Source of the DNA: an uncultured Bacteroidales bacterium
GTDB taxonomy: Bacteria > Bacteroidota > Bacteroidia > Bacteroidales > UBA932
NCBI GenBank assembly: GCA_945827785.1
Contig: CALZOR010000017.1
Span: forward strand, 1-34,923
Length of the DNA: 34,923 bases
Reading direction: 5' to 3'
Positions within the stretch are counted from its first letter, which is position 1. Each line of letters starts with the position of its first letter. Under the pieces are notes generated by a model. The model was not told the origin of the DNA. It saw only the letters and a program-made list of their open reading frames with translations, and made no database searches. A program made the translations under genes and the position numbers. Positions 1 to 10,116 of this stretch are shown here, one piece after another.

Positions 1-39
1 TTTTTGTGCACCTTGTGAAGTAATAATTAATTTTTATAA

Positions 40-2985
40 ATGGGAAAACTTAGGAAATTCTTATTGTCGGCTTTTCTGACAGTCTTTGCGGGAGGATTTT
101 TCCTTCATGCTCAGAACACTGTCAAGGTCACGGGTGTCGTGACTTCAGCCGATGACTCGCTTCCTTTGATGGGCGTAGGTGTAATGGCCGGTCCAGGAGT
201 CGGAGTGGTCACGTCGCTTGACGGAGACTATACCATTGAAGTGAAGCCGGGAACCGAACTGGTGTTCTCCAGCATCGGTTTCCTTGATGAAAAGGTTGTT
301 GTGCCTCAGGCTGAGACATTCCGCTGTGACGTGGTGATGCACACTGAGAGCATGAAACTTGACGATGTAGTTGTCATTGCCTATGGCGTGCGAAAAAAAG
401 GAACCGTTGCCGGCTCTGTATCGACAGTCAAGTCGGACAAACTTGAAAGCACTCCTACAGCGGCTTTTGACCAGGCTCTTCAGGGCCAGGTCGCAGGTCT
501 TACTGTCCTTTCAAATACGGGAGAACCGAGTTCTTCGGCAACGATGACAATCCGTGGAACCAATTCCATCAATTCGGGAACTGCACCTCTGTACATCCTT
601 GACGGTGTTGCAATCTCTGCATCGGACTTCAATACAATCAATCCGTCGGATATTGAGAGCATGTCAGTGCTGAAGGATGCTTCTTCAACGTCAATTTACG
701 GAGCACGTGCTGCAAATGGCGTGATTGTGATTACGACAAAAAGGGGACGTAACATGGAACGTCCTGTGATCAGGTATGCGATGCAGCTCGGTATTTCAGC
801 GATTGCCCAGGGAAACTGGGATCTGATGAATACGGCCGAGAGGATTCGGTATGAAAAGGAAATAGGACTTGACACAGGCAAAGATTATAGTTTTCTCTCG
901 AAGACAGATGTGAACTGGATGGATGCCATCTACAAGGATGATGCTCTCCTGCAGAGCTACGAACTCTCCGTTTCCGGAGCAACCGATAAAACAAATTACT
1001 ATGTCTCGGGAGGATATTACAATCAGGACGGTATTGCTCCAGGTTCCGGTTTCGAGCGCTACTCAATGCGTGTGAACTTCGATCAGGTAATGGCAAAATG
1101 GTTGAAGATGGGATCGAACACAATGTTCAACTATCAGAATATCAGCCAGGCGGATGAAGGTAGCTATAACCTTCTTACGCCGATTTCTGCATCCAGGTTC
1201 ATGCTTCCATACTATAATCCTTTAAAGGCTGACGGTTCCCTTGCCAGCATCGAAGACGGTTCATGGAACGGAACCGGCCAGAACCCTCTTGAGTGGCTTG
1301 AGAACAATCCCCTGACATACAAGAAATATAAGGTGCTTTCAACCTTGTATGCAGAAATTACACTTTACAAGAACCTGATATTCAAGTCTCAGTTTGGAGT
1401 TGATTATTCCCACACTACAGGCTTCAGCCAGTCATTCCCGGAATACAAACCAAATCTTGGTGACGGTTCTGCAGCAAGAAGTTCCACTGACGGACTCAGC
1501 CTTCAGGTGTCAAATACCCTGACCTACCGTTTCGATATTGACAATATACACGATTTCAATTTCCTCATCGGTCAGGAGGCATTGACTTGCCATAACGAAC
1601 GGTTTTCGGTCACTACCAAGGGCCAGACAAACAACAAACTTACTGACATCTCTACCGGAACCCGTGCTACGGGGTGGTCAAGTACTTCTACATCAGACTA
1701 TTCCACAGTATCATTCTTCGGAAGGGGAGAGTATAACTATGCAGACAGGTATTATGCTGACTTCTCTGTCCGTACGGATGGCTCGTCCAGATTCGGAAAG
1801 AACAGTCGCTGGGGAGCTTTCGGTTCCGTAGGTCTGATGTGGAACCTTCGCAATGAACCATTTGCAGCTCACACAAGGAACTGGCTCACAAATGGACAGA
1901 TTGCTCTCAGCAGCGGAACATCCGGCAACTCTGAAATCCCTTACTATGAGCACATGTCACTCATTGGCGGAGGATATGAATATATGGGTGACTCGGGTGT
2001 CGCTCCTGTACAGCCTGGTAATGAGTCACTTACCTGGGAAAATACCTGGACCAGCAACCTTGCTTTCCACTTCGGCTTCTGGAACAGGCTCAATGTCGAT
2101 CTCGAACTCTACAACAAGAAGACCACTGACATGCTCATGCAGGTTCCTGTTTCCTATGCTCAGTCAAACGGATACGGATACAGATGGTCCAATGTCGGAG
2201 CCATGGTCAACAGGGGATTTGAATTCAATGTGAACGCAACCCTTCTGAGTATCAGGGACTTCAACTGGTCCGTCAATGCCAACTTCGGATATAACCACAA
2301 CCGTATCAAGGAACTGTACAACGGAGTTACCGAGTATGAATTAGCCAATACGAATACCAAGTTTGTCGTAGGCCATCAGCTTGGTGAGTTCTACCTGAAC
2401 CGTTATGCCGGCGTCAATCCTGCAAATGGAGATGCCCTCTGGTATGACAAGGACGGAAAACTTACCAATGAACTCAAGGATGAGGACAAGGTCCTTCTCG
2501 GCAAAGGTTATTTTGCTCCATGGCAGGGAGGTTTCGGAACCCAGCTTTCATGGAAAGGACTCTCTGTCTCAGCACAGTTCAGCTGGGTGGCTGACAGATG
2601 GATGATAAACAACGACCGTTTCTTTGATGAGTCGAACGGGCGGTTTGCCTCATACAACCAGTCAAGGAGACTTCTTGACAGGTGGAAGAATCCGGGTGAC
2701 GTAACAGACATCCCTCGTCACGGAGTTTACACTGAATTTGACAGCAGACTTCTTGAAGATGCTTCGTTCCTTCGTCTGAAGAATGTCATGATAGGATATT
2801 CGCTTCCTGACAATCTTCTTAGGAGGACAGGTTTCCTCAGGGGTATCAGGATTTATGTCCAGGGACAGAACCTTCTGACTTTCACCAAGTTTTCGGGTCT
2901 TGATCCGGAGAGTTCCCTCAATGTTTATGCGGCACAGTATCCGATGTCGCGTCAGTTTACCTTCGGACTTGATTTGACTTTCTGA
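40..2985 (+). CDS. SusC/RagA-type TonB-dependent outer-membrane transporter
   Basis: This is the outer-membrane barrel that imports oligomeric nutrients using TonB energy, with the SusD-like protein downstream acting as its lid. A signal peptide spans about residues 1-25 (ending HAQ). It is followed by a carboxypeptidase-regulatory-like beta-sandwich (about 27-103), a TonB-box-like stretch LDDVVVIAYG (107-116), the plug (about 120-235) carrying the SusC signature DIESMSVLKDASS...YGARAANG (204-227), and a barrel ending in the aromatic DLTF. The length of 981 residues is normal for SusC. The SusD gene starts one base after its stop codon. It is the first gene of a nine-gene run; only 39 bases precede it, so its promoter is mostly outside the window. 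Substrate cannot be read from the sequence. The downstream protease and LRR proteins argue for peptides, as in RagAB of Porphyromonas, rather than glycans. Confidence 0.95.
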   Translation: MGKLRKFLLSAFLTVFAGGFFLHAQNTVKVTGVVTSADDSLPLMGVGVMAGPGVGVVTSLDGDYTIEVKPGTELVFSSIGFLDEKVVVPQAETFRCDVVMHTESMKLDDVVVIAYGVRKKGTVAGSVSTVKSDKLESTPTAAFDQALQGQVAGLTVLSNTGEPSSSATMTIRGTNSINSGTAPLYILDGVAISASDFNTINPSDIESMSVLKDASSTSIYGARAANGVIVITTKRGRNMERPVIRYAMQLGISAIAQGNWDLMNTAERIRYEKEIGLDTGKDYSFLSKTDVNWMDAIYKDDALLQSYELSVSGATDKTNYYVSGGYYNQDGIAPGSGFERYSMRVNFDQVMAKWLKMGSNTMFNYQNISQADEGSYNLLTPISASRFMLPYYNPLKADGSLASIEDGSWNGTGQNPLEWLENNPLTYKKYKVLSTLYAEITLYKNLIFKSQFGVDYSHTTGFSQSFPEYKPNLGDGSAARSSTDGLSLQVSNTLTYRFDIDNIHDFNFLIGQEALTCHNERFSVTTKGQTNNKLTDISTGTRATGWSSTSTSDYSTVSFFGRGEYNYADRYYADFSVRTDGSSRFGKNSRWGAFGSVGLMWNLRNEPFAAHTRNWLTNGQIALSSGTSGNSEIPYYEHMSLIGGGYEYMGDSGVAPVQPGNESLTWENTWTSNLAFHFGFWNRLNVDLELYNKKTTDMLMQVPVSYAQSNGYGYRWSNVGAMVNRGFEFNVNATLLSIRDFNWSVNANFGYNHNRIKELYNGVTEYELANTNTKFVVGHQLGEFYLNRYAGVNPANGDALWYDKDGKLTNELKDEDKVLLGKGYFAPWQGGFGTQLSWKGLSVSAQFSWVADRWMINNDRFFDESNGRFASYNQSRRLLDRWKNPGDVTDIPRHGVYTEFDSRLLEDASFLRLKNVMIGYSLPDNLLRRTGFLRGIRIYVQGQNLLTFTKFSGLDPESSLNVYAAQYPMSRQFTFGLDLTF

Positions 2986-2986
2986 T

Positions 2987-4507
2987 ATGAATGAGATTAT
3001 GAATAGAATTAATACACACATATATAGGATTGTTTCTGCACTCCTTCTCACCTTCAGCCTTGTGTCCTGTCTGGAGAAGATTCCGGGGGACTACATCCCT
3101 GAGGAGGAAGGAATGACGTCATTCAATGATGCAGAACAGACCCTTACCGGTATTTATTCCGCTTACAAGAGCGGTGCTTTGTACAGCGGCTATCTTACCT
3201 TGTGCCCTGACATCCAATCCGATCTGGTCTATGCCGTGAAAGGCAATTCAAATACTTACGGCAGGTTCTGGCAGTGGGAAGTTCGTTCAACAGACAGCGA
3301 ATTGTCAGCTGTCTATGGCTCGCTTTACACCGTAATCGGACGTTGCAACTTTTTCCTCGAGAAGGTCGGAGAACTTAAGGCAGGCATGACTGATGATGAT
3401 GAGATTACGGCTCTCGATTATTATACCGGCGAGGTATATTGTGCAAGGGCTCTTGCATATTCTGAACTCATCAAATGTTTCTGCAAGGCATATAATGACC
3501 AGACAAAAGACGAGGCTGATGGTGGAGTTGTGATTCGTACCAAATGGTCGGAGTCAGAGCATGTCCGCCGTGCAACATTGAAAGATTCTTATGCTCTGGT
3601 TATCTCTGATTTGGAAAAAGCATCAGAGCTTCTTGATCCGGAGTATGACAATTACAACTCATACTATTTCACGCATGCAGCCGTTAATGCAATCCGTGCA
3701 AGGGTTGCCCTCTATATGGAGGACTGGGACAATGCCGTGAAATATTCCACAGAGGTTATTGAGTCGGATGTTTTTTCACTTGCCAATGCAAGAGCAATGG
3801 TGACAAGTTCCCAGTCTTTCCTGCAATATCTCTGGACCAATGATTCTTCATATGAGGTTATTTGGCGTGTCGGTTTCACTACGACCTCTTACGGCGGAGC
3901 TCTCGGTCAGGTTTTCCTGAACTTCACTACAGACAGGACTTACTATTATCCGGACTATGTCCCTGCCCAGTCAGCCCTTAACCTCTATACTTCAGGCGAT
4001 CTTAGGTATGATGCCTATTTCAGGAATGTCAAGACAGGATATGCAAGCGGACTTGAGTGGCCTCTTCTGATAAAGTATCTTGGCAATGAGCAGTTCTTGT
4101 CAAACTATATCTTCCATGTGAACATGCCTAAGCCACTTCGTCTTGCTGAGCAGTATCTTATCCGTGCGGAGGCGTACTGCCGCAGAGGGGAGTACAACAA
4201 GGCAAGTTCAGATCTTACAACCTTGCGCCAGAGCCGTTTCTCGACAGGTGGAAATATTAGTGTCAACTCGGAGAACTGGCTTCAGACAATCAGTGATGAA
4301 AGGACAAGGGAGTTATATATGGAAGGCTTCCGCCTGAATGACCTCAAAAGATGGGGTATGGGTTTTGAACGTACTCCACAGGCTGAGTCGCAGGACGAAG
4401 GCAGCAAACTCAAGGTTTCAAAGGACAATCCTCTTTTTGTATGGCCGATTCCAAGACATGAAATAGAGGCTCCGGGTTCAGAAATTAAAGGAAACGAAAG
4501 CAACTGA
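2987..4507 (+). CDS. SusD/RagB-family substrate-binding lipoprotein
   Basis: SusD-like proteins are surface lipoproteins that close over the SusC barrel and capture the ligand. A lipoprotein signal ends at Cys28 (lipobox LVSC). The body shows SusD features: an N-terminal helical part containing the motif TLTGIYSAYKSG, TPR-like helices around residues 215-240 (AVNAIRARVALYMEDWDNAVKYS), and the C-terminal RLAEQYLIRAEAYCRRGEYNKA followed by ERTRELYMEGFRLNDLKRW. A length of 506 residues fits the family. The first ATG is at 2987 and a second in-frame ATG at 2999 (MNRINTH) would give a more usual signal peptide; either could be used. The stop overlaps the next start by one base, implying translational coupling. 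SusD families differ by substrate, and peptide or glycan specificity cannot be told from motifs alone. Confidence 0.95.
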   Translation: MNEIMNRINTHIYRIVSALLLTFSLVSCLEKIPGDYIPEEEGMTSFNDAEQTLTGIYSAYKSGALYSGYLTLCPDIQSDLVYAVKGNSNTYGRFWQWEVRSTDSELSAVYGSLYTVIGRCNFFLEKVGELKAGMTDDDEITALDYYTGEVYCARALAYSELIKCFCKAYNDQTKDEADGGVVIRTKWSESEHVRRATLKDSYALVISDLEKASELLDPEYDNYNSYYFTHAAVNAIRARVALYMEDWDNAVKYSTEVIESDVFSLANARAMVTSSQSFLQYLWTNDSSYEVIWRVGFTTTSYGGALGQVFLNFTTDRTYYYPDYVPAQSALNLYTSGDLRYDAYFRNVKTGYASGLEWPLLIKYLGNEQFLSNYIFHVNMPKPLRLAEQYLIRAEAYCRRGEYNKASSDLTTLRQSRFSTGGNISVNSENWLQTISDERTRELYMEGFRLNDLKRWGMGFERTPQAESQDEGSKLKVSKDNPLFVWPIPRHEIEAPGSEIKGNESN

Positions 4508-5433
4508 TGATGAAGACTTTATATAAATATTCAATTCTCCTCTTCCTGATTTTCGGCGCCTTTCTGACGTCGTGCCAGGAGGAGTATATCACATACGACG
4601 ATGCGGAGTATGTGATGTTTGCTGATACTCTTGCAACCTATGCAATCCAGGAAGATGAATTTCAGTTCAATATCCCGGTTGTATCGACGGTCACAAGAAA
4701 TTATGACAGAACTTTCGCTGTCGAGGTCATCGATGTCCAGGGACAGGCTGTGGAGAGACTGCACTACAGCATTGAGTCAAACACAGTGGAAATTCCTGCG
4801 GGACAGACAAAAGGTGAAGTTAAGGTAAGCGGAAATTATAAGGAACTTGATCCTGCTAATCCGGTTTACCTTACACTTCAGCTCATAGCACCTGAATCTG
4901 TTCAGATGCCTCTTTATGGCAACAGGACAAAGGCAGTTCTCCAGAGGGTGGACCCTTTCAAACTTGAGGATTTCACCGGCTGGTGCGTATTCTCATCAAT
5001 GTTCCTCTACCAGTACAGCATGACCGGCTCGTACCAGAGACTGGTAAAATGTGAAGCGAAGACAGAGGGGGAGAATCCGGCCGTGATTTGTCGCAATATG
5101 TTCAAGGATGGCTATGATGTTGAGATGGTTTTCCATCCGAAAGATCCTCTCAACCAGTATGTTACGGTTCCGGAAGGACAGGCTGCGGCAGATGAGTATT
5201 CTTTCTTCGGAATTTCCTATGGCGACAATGCAATTCTTGTCAGGAACAGCAGTCTCTATACTTCAAACTTCTATACATTCGGAAAATATCTGTATGTCTG
5301 GACTGAACTTTATGTAGAGGCTCTTGGAGAACTTTACGGAAGTGTCGGCCATTTCTACAACGTCATGGAGTTCGTAAGCGATGCCGAGGCACGCAGGCTC
5401 TTCAATGAAGGAATGCCGGGGTATTATGAATAA
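4507..5433 (+). CDS. DUF4843-like lipoprotein of the SusCD operon
   Basis: This is a 308-residue lipoprotein with a signal peptide and lipobox Cys23 (LTSC). The cysteine is followed by QEE, an acidic start of the kind that in Bacteroidota promotes surface export. The N-terminal part reads as a beta-sandwich with a pattern seen in proteins annotated DUF4843: YDDAEYVMFAD, then FQFNIPVVSTVTRNYDRTFAVEV, then VEIPAGQTKGEVKV. Members of that family commonly sit third in SusCD operons and probably contribute to surface binding; no reaction is known. Two adjacent ATG codons occur (4507 and 4510), the first overlapping the SusD stop. The C-terminal part (about 155-308) is rich in aromatic residues. 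The family call is from pattern memory and was not tested by a profile search. Confidence 0.75.
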   Translation: MMKTLYKYSILLFLIFGAFLTSCQEEYITYDDAEYVMFADTLATYAIQEDEFQFNIPVVSTVTRNYDRTFAVEVIDVQGQAVERLHYSIESNTVEIPAGQTKGEVKVSGNYKELDPANPVYLTLQLIAPESVQMPLYGNRTKAVLQRVDPFKLEDFTGWCVFSSMFLYQYSMTGSYQRLVKCEAKTEGENPAVICRNMFKDGYDVEMVFHPKDPLNQYVTVPEGQAAADEYSFFGISYGDNAILVRNSSLYTSNFYTFGKYLYVWTELYVEALGELYGSVGHFYNVMEFVSDAEARRLFNEGMPGYYE

Positions 5434-5459
5434 TAAACAGAAAAATAATAATAAATAAT

Positions 5460-7457
5460 ATGAAAGCATTTTACAAACTTACATCAATTATTTTGGGAGC
5501 TGCGTTTGTACTTTCTTCATGCGAATTGCAGAAGGTTGACAGTACTCCCGAACCCGTTTTCCCGGAGGGAATCGACACTGTCAATGTAAATCCTGGTGAC
5601 AGGCATACCATAAAAATCATTGCTAATCTGGATTGGGAACTTGAACTCAAATCAGAAGGAGGCTCTGCATGGTTCTGGATGGAAGAGGGAGAAGGAAAGC
5701 AGCCCGTGAGCAAAATTAAAGGAGAAGCTACTGAAGGAAAGGATGTTACCATCGTTGTCTCAGATGTTGAGGAGTATGACAAGGTAAGGACATGCGAAGT
5801 GATTCTTACAATGAAAGATCAGCCAAAGACTATTGCGACTCTTGTTCGTGGCTCAAAAGACAGAAACATTGCCGTATGGGTTGCAAAGTCTGATGAATAC
5901 GGATTCATCCTGTCTGAAACGGAAGGAACCATATATGAATACGAAGCAGATGCAGTAGCTGAAGGTGCAAGCCTTACTCTTGTATGGCCTTCTGAAATGG
6001 ATTTCTATCAGATGGCCGTCAAGGTTACCGCCGATTTCCCATGGGAACTTGCAGAGCTTCCTGAATGGCTTGAGATTTTCGGCCTTGATGAAGACAAAGA
6101 CCTCAGGGTAGGTACTGTGGAATTCAGGCTCAAGGCGAACATTGAAAAGATTTCCCTTGAAGAACAGAAGGGCAAGGTAACTTTCCTCGGAGGCGAGAAT
6201 GAGATGCTTTCATTTGAGGCAGTGCTCCCGGAATCCAAGAACACCATAGACTCGAATTTCCCGGAAAAAATAGAGGTGTCGGCAGAAGGCAAGTTTGCCA
6301 ATGACATGGGCTCCGAGCAGGAAATTCTGTTCAAGACAATCACGGCTGCAGCAGGATTGCAGGTCTATCTTCCATATTTCGATGGAGAATACTGGTATAC
6401 TACTACTGATGAATATCTTTACAACTGGATTGAACTCAGCACTCCTAATGGACAATGGGATGAAAACGACAACAGCAAGATTCAGTCAGTCAAATATCAG
6501 CTGAAGGTCAAGCCAAACACTTCTTCTGAACCTCGTACTGCATATATCCTTGCTTTGCCTGCAAGCATTGCTGCCGGAATCAAGGATCCTGACTACGACC
6601 TGTACACAGGCCCAGACGGCACAGGTGACATCAAGGATGAATACAAACCTTATATCCTTTCAACCATCGAGCAGAAAGGTGCGGAGTCTTCGTTTGACGA
6701 ATTTTTCCTTCTTGGAGAGAATTTCCAGACAGAAGGGGCACAGATGACGGTTATGCAGCCGACGGATGAATGGTATCCCACCCTTTCCGAGACAGGTTGC
6801 TCTTATCTGTACAAACTGGTTTTCTCTTATGCTGATGGCGCATTCGCCAGCGGAGACACTGCCGTGAAATGGATGTCTGCAATGCAGTGCAGTACGGATA
6901 TGTTGTTCCTGGAAGACAATCAGACATTTGTCAATGTCTCATACGATGATTATGGCAATACACAGTTCATTCCAAAGACTTCCGTTTGCGGAAGCGAGAG
7001 GCTGGAATGCTTCGTGGTCTTCTTTGATGCGACTTCTGAAACTCCTATTGCCATCGTTGATGTTATCTATAATCCTGGAGGTGAAGCCAGTGCACCATTT
7101 GCATTCGTCTATCCGAATTATGTCAAAGGTGCTACCCTCGAAAGATATACAGGAGAACTTTTGCCAATTCTGAAATCGTACTCGATTCCGGAAAGCGCAA
7201 TCTATATCCTGACTTATACTGTTCCGGAGCCTCAGAATACTGTTATAACCTGTCCTGGCAGTCCTTATTATGATTGCGCATGGGGTAATGAAACGGGATC
7301 AACGGATTATTGGCTGACTCATGAAATGACTGGAGCAAACGAAATGATGGTGTTCATGAGTGAAGCAGGAAAAACCGATTATTTCCTGTTCGGGAACATG
7401 AACTCAGGTGGTTTTACAGCTGCCTTGGTCTGCACGAACACTACGGTTGTAGAATAA
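5460..7457 (+). CDS. Large BACON-like surface lipoprotein, function unknown
   Basis: This 665-residue lipoprotein has a signal peptide and lipobox Cys21 (LSSC). The region after the cysteine, with VNPGDRHTIKIIANLDWELELKS and VRTCEVILTMK...TIATLVRG, looks like a BACON-type beta-sandwich: an anchored strand, a 'W' in the middle and a closing strand. A second similar segment occurs near residues 165-260 (ADFPWELAELPEWLEIFGL ... KGKVTFLGG). The rest is acidic, aromatic and beta-rich with no catalytic motif that I recognise. BACON domains usually act as spacers or binding modules on surface proteins. It lies 26 bases after the DUF4843-like gene and 25 bases before the first LRR gene, in the same operon. 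It could belong to one of the DUF families found only in such loci; a profile search is needed to name it. Confidence 0.7.
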   Translation: MKAFYKLTSIILGAAFVLSSCELQKVDSTPEPVFPEGIDTVNVNPGDRHTIKIIANLDWELELKSEGGSAWFWMEEGEGKQPVSKIKGEATEGKDVTIVVSDVEEYDKVRTCEVILTMKDQPKTIATLVRGSKDRNIAVWVAKSDEYGFILSETEGTIYEYEADAVAEGASLTLVWPSEMDFYQMAVKVTADFPWELAELPEWLEIFGLDEDKDLRVGTVEFRLKANIEKISLEEQKGKVTFLGGENEMLSFEAVLPESKNTIDSNFPEKIEVSAEGKFANDMGSEQEILFKTITAAAGLQVYLPYFDGEYWYTTTDEYLYNWIELSTPNGQWDENDNSKIQSVKYQLKVKPNTSSEPRTAYILALPASIAAGIKDPDYDLYTGPDGTGDIKDEYKPYILSTIEQKGAESSFDEFFLLGENFQTEGAQMTVMQPTDEWYPTLSETGCSYLYKLVFSYADGAFASGDTAVKWMSAMQCSTDMLFLEDNQTFVNVSYDDYGNTQFIPKTSVCGSERLECFVVFFDATSETPIAIVDVIYNPGGEASAPFAFVYPNYVKGATLERYTGELLPILKSYSIPESAIYILTYTVPEPQNTVITCPGSPYYDCAWGNETGSTDYWLTHEMTGANEMMVFMSEAGKTDYFLFGNMNSGGFTAALVCTNTTVVE

Positions 7458-7482
7458 TGAATAAATGACTATTTGAAACTGT

Positions 7483-10101
7483 ATGAGATTTTTTAAATCA
7501 TATCTGCTGTTGTTTTCTTCTCTGGCTGCCCTGCTTGCAACTTCCTGCGTGAAGGAAATGGGTACGGACAACCGTGAGAAGGATTACGGCTATGTCCAGT
7601 TCAAACTGTACAAAGAAGCGTCTTTCGACTCTGCCACCAAAGCGGTCGTCAGCCAGCTGGATTATCTATCCCAGGCAGCCAAGATCAAGGTCACGTTGAG
7701 TTATTCGGATGTGACCATATCACAGACGTTGACCTTGAGTGCAGCTGATGACGAGTCCGCTGAATATGGGCTCAGGAGTGAAAAAATCCAGCTCCTGGGA
7801 GGAGAATATGAAGTGGATTCATATACTCTCTATGACAAGCTTGATGAAGAACTCTATCGCGGCGATTCAAAGGGAGCGAAGTTCACTGTTGTCCCCGGAG
7901 GCCTCGAGATATGCGACCTTACGGCAAATGTCCAGCCGCGTGGAAAGGTCAGATTCCGCTTCGTCAAGGATTTCAAGCCTGCCACCAAGGCCTCTGCCAA
8001 GGAATATACATTCGATGAAATCAAGTATGTCAGCCTGACTGTCAAGAAGAACGGCTCGTCTGACAGGTTCAGTTTCGACAAGATCAAGACAGAGTTCGAA
8101 ATGGACTTTGCAGAAGATGACAGAAGGGTGTCATTCCTTCAGTGTGATACTTTGCTGTCCATTCCTGCCGGAGAATATACAGTTCTCTCTTATTCAACAT
8201 TTGATTCTTCGAAGATTCTGAAGGAGACCAATACGGCCCCGACCGAGTCGGTCTTCAGCATATCAGACAATGTGACTACTGAAGCAGATGTGAAGATAAC
8301 TCTCAATGAATCAGATGAGTATATCAAGGATTATATGGCTCTGAAGGATATCTGGGAGGCTCTTCACGGAGAGGACTGGTATTATAGCGGGGAAGATTTC
8401 CAGAAAGGAGTGAACTGGGACTTCAACAAGGACATAGACCTTTGGGGAGACCAGCCTGGTGTCGAGCTTCATTCCAACGGCCGCGTCGCATCACTCAATT
8501 TGAGCGATTTCGGTTTCTATGGCGACATGCCGGCGGCAATCGGCCAGCTTACAGAACTGGCAGTCCTGTATCTCGGAACCCATAACGATACCAACCTGCT
8601 TGATTACGATCCGCCTCTTGATGACAAGAGCGGAATGTCAAGAATGGAAGCCCACAAGGCATATATGAGGCTGAAGCATCCTGCAACCCAGATGTCAGAG
8701 CCCGTTGCCCGCGCACTTATGGAGAACAATATTTCAATCCCTGAGATTGAAATGTACAAGAGCATGTCCGAAGATGAAATTATTGAGAAGGGGACAGGCC
8801 GGATGAGAATCAAACCGATGGACATGGTCCACGGAAAGAAATGCAATGGCTTGAAGAGCCTTCCAAAAGAAATCGGAAATCTGGTAAACTTGGAGAAACT
8901 TTTCATCGCAAACGGTGACCTGAAATCTCTTCCCGATGAAGTCGCAAATCTTGATGCAGTCACTGACCTTGAAATTTACAACTGCTCTGAAATGAAGGTG
9001 TTCCCAGTGGCAATTGCCGGGATGGCATCCATTGAGTCCATCAACCTGTCTAATAACAGCCAGTGGCCTGCGGATGAAATACTTAATGGCGTAAAGAAAC
9101 TTTCAAGCGGAGAAGCGGCTGCAAAGATTCAGATTATCTACCTTACTGAAAATAACCTGGAAGTTTTGCCGAAGGAAGTGTGCAATATGAAGAAGCTTGG
9201 CCTTCTGGACCTTTCGAAAAATAAGATTCATACAATTGAAAAAGCTTTTGGAAAGGACATCAATCCTGTTCAGATGTGCTTTGACTATAATCAGTTAAGC
9301 AGCCTTCCTACTGTGGAGATTGATGGCAGGCACATATTCTGCCAGACAGATGATGTGGAATCTTTCTCATTCAAGTACAACAACTTCACGGAGTTCCCTG
9401 ACATCTTCAGTTCTGATTCGAAATATGTGATGAAGTCCGTTGATTTCTCATTCAATCAGATTACCAGATTCCAGCACAATGCAAACGGAGGCACTGCTTA
9501 CCAGGGCATTAAAGTCGAGACTCTGACATTGAGCAACAACCCGCTTGGAACCTATCCTCTGGAACTTGCACAGAGCAACTCTACTGTGGCAAACATCAAT
9601 ATCCGTGGCTGCAAACTGAACAAGATTCCTGAAGGCAGTTTCACTTATGAGAAAGCCGTGAATATCACGTCAATTGATTTCTCATACAACGACCTTACGG
9701 ACCTTCCTTCTGAATTTCATGCAGGCAATATGCCATATTTCTATGGTATAGACTTGTCATACAACCGGTTCTCGAAATTCCCGTTCGAACCGTTTGACAG
9801 TGCGTATCTTACCGTGTTCGGTATCCGTGCCCAGAGGGACGCCAATGGCGCACGCTGTCTCTCACAGTGGCCTACCGGAATGTTCAATCACAAAGGCTTG
9901 AGAGGCTTCTATATAGGGTCCAATAACCTTGGCAAGATTGACGATACCATTTCCACTCTGATCTACTATCTTGATATAAGCGACAATCCGAACATCGTGT
10001 TTGATGCTTCAGGAATCTGCTCGGCCTGGAAGGCAAAGGCTTATTATCTGATATATGACAAGACACAGGATATCCGCGGTTGTGAAAGCATGTTGAACTA
10101 A
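7483..10101 (+). CDS. Leucine-rich-repeat surface lipoprotein (DUF4458-like N-terminus)
   Basis: This 872-residue lipoprotein has lipobox Cys22 (ATSC). Residues about 30-280 form two related beta-sandwich-like segments, each opening with a 'YVQFKLYK' or 'KVRFRFVK' strand. They resemble the N-terminal domain annotated DUF4458 in Bacteroides LRR proteins. From about residue 283 a cap (ALKDIWEALHGEDWYYSG) leads into leucine-rich repeats running to about 860, for example LKSLPKEIGNLVNLEKLFIANGD and IDFSYNDLTDLPSEF. LRRs are protein-binding solenoids, so this is a plausible surface receptor for a protein or peptide ligand. It ends 15 bases before the second LRR gene. The LRR units are irregular in length (about 20-30 residues), with asparagine often at the consensus position. 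No protease or glycosidase motif was seen. Confidence 0.85.
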   Translation: MRFFKSYLLLFSSLAALLATSCVKEMGTDNREKDYGYVQFKLYKEASFDSATKAVVSQLDYLSQAAKIKVTLSYSDVTISQTLTLSAADDESAEYGLRSEKIQLLGGEYEVDSYTLYDKLDEELYRGDSKGAKFTVVPGGLEICDLTANVQPRGKVRFRFVKDFKPATKASAKEYTFDEIKYVSLTVKKNGSSDRFSFDKIKTEFEMDFAEDDRRVSFLQCDTLLSIPAGEYTVLSYSTFDSSKILKETNTAPTESVFSISDNVTTEADVKITLNESDEYIKDYMALKDIWEALHGEDWYYSGEDFQKGVNWDFNKDIDLWGDQPGVELHSNGRVASLNLSDFGFYGDMPAAIGQLTELAVLYLGTHNDTNLLDYDPPLDDKSGMSRMEAHKAYMRLKHPATQMSEPVARALMENNISIPEIEMYKSMSEDEIIEKGTGRMRIKPMDMVHGKKCNGLKSLPKEIGNLVNLEKLFIANGDLKSLPDEVANLDAVTDLEIYNCSEMKVFPVAIAGMASIESINLSNNSQWPADEILNGVKKLSSGEAAAKIQIIYLTENNLEVLPKEVCNMKKLGLLDLSKNKIHTIEKAFGKDINPVQMCFDYNQLSSLPTVEIDGRHIFCQTDDVESFSFKYNNFTEFPDIFSSDSKYVMKSVDFSFNQITRFQHNANGGTAYQGIKVETLTLSNNPLGTYPLELAQSNSTVANINIRGCKLNKIPEGSFTYEKAVNITSIDFSYNDLTDLPSEFHAGNMPYFYGIDLSYNRFSKFPFEPFDSAYLTVFGIRAQRDANGARCLSQWPTGMFNHKGLRGFYIGSNNLGKIDDTISTLIYYLDISDNPNIVFDASGICSAWKAKAYYLIYDKTQDIRGCESMLN

Positions 10102-10116
10102 AGTTATTGACAGACT

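Noticed and set aside
1..39. Possible end of a -7 promoter element (TTTTTG at 1-6) for the SusCD operon
   Set aside because: The TA part of the motif would fall outside the window, so it cannot be judged.
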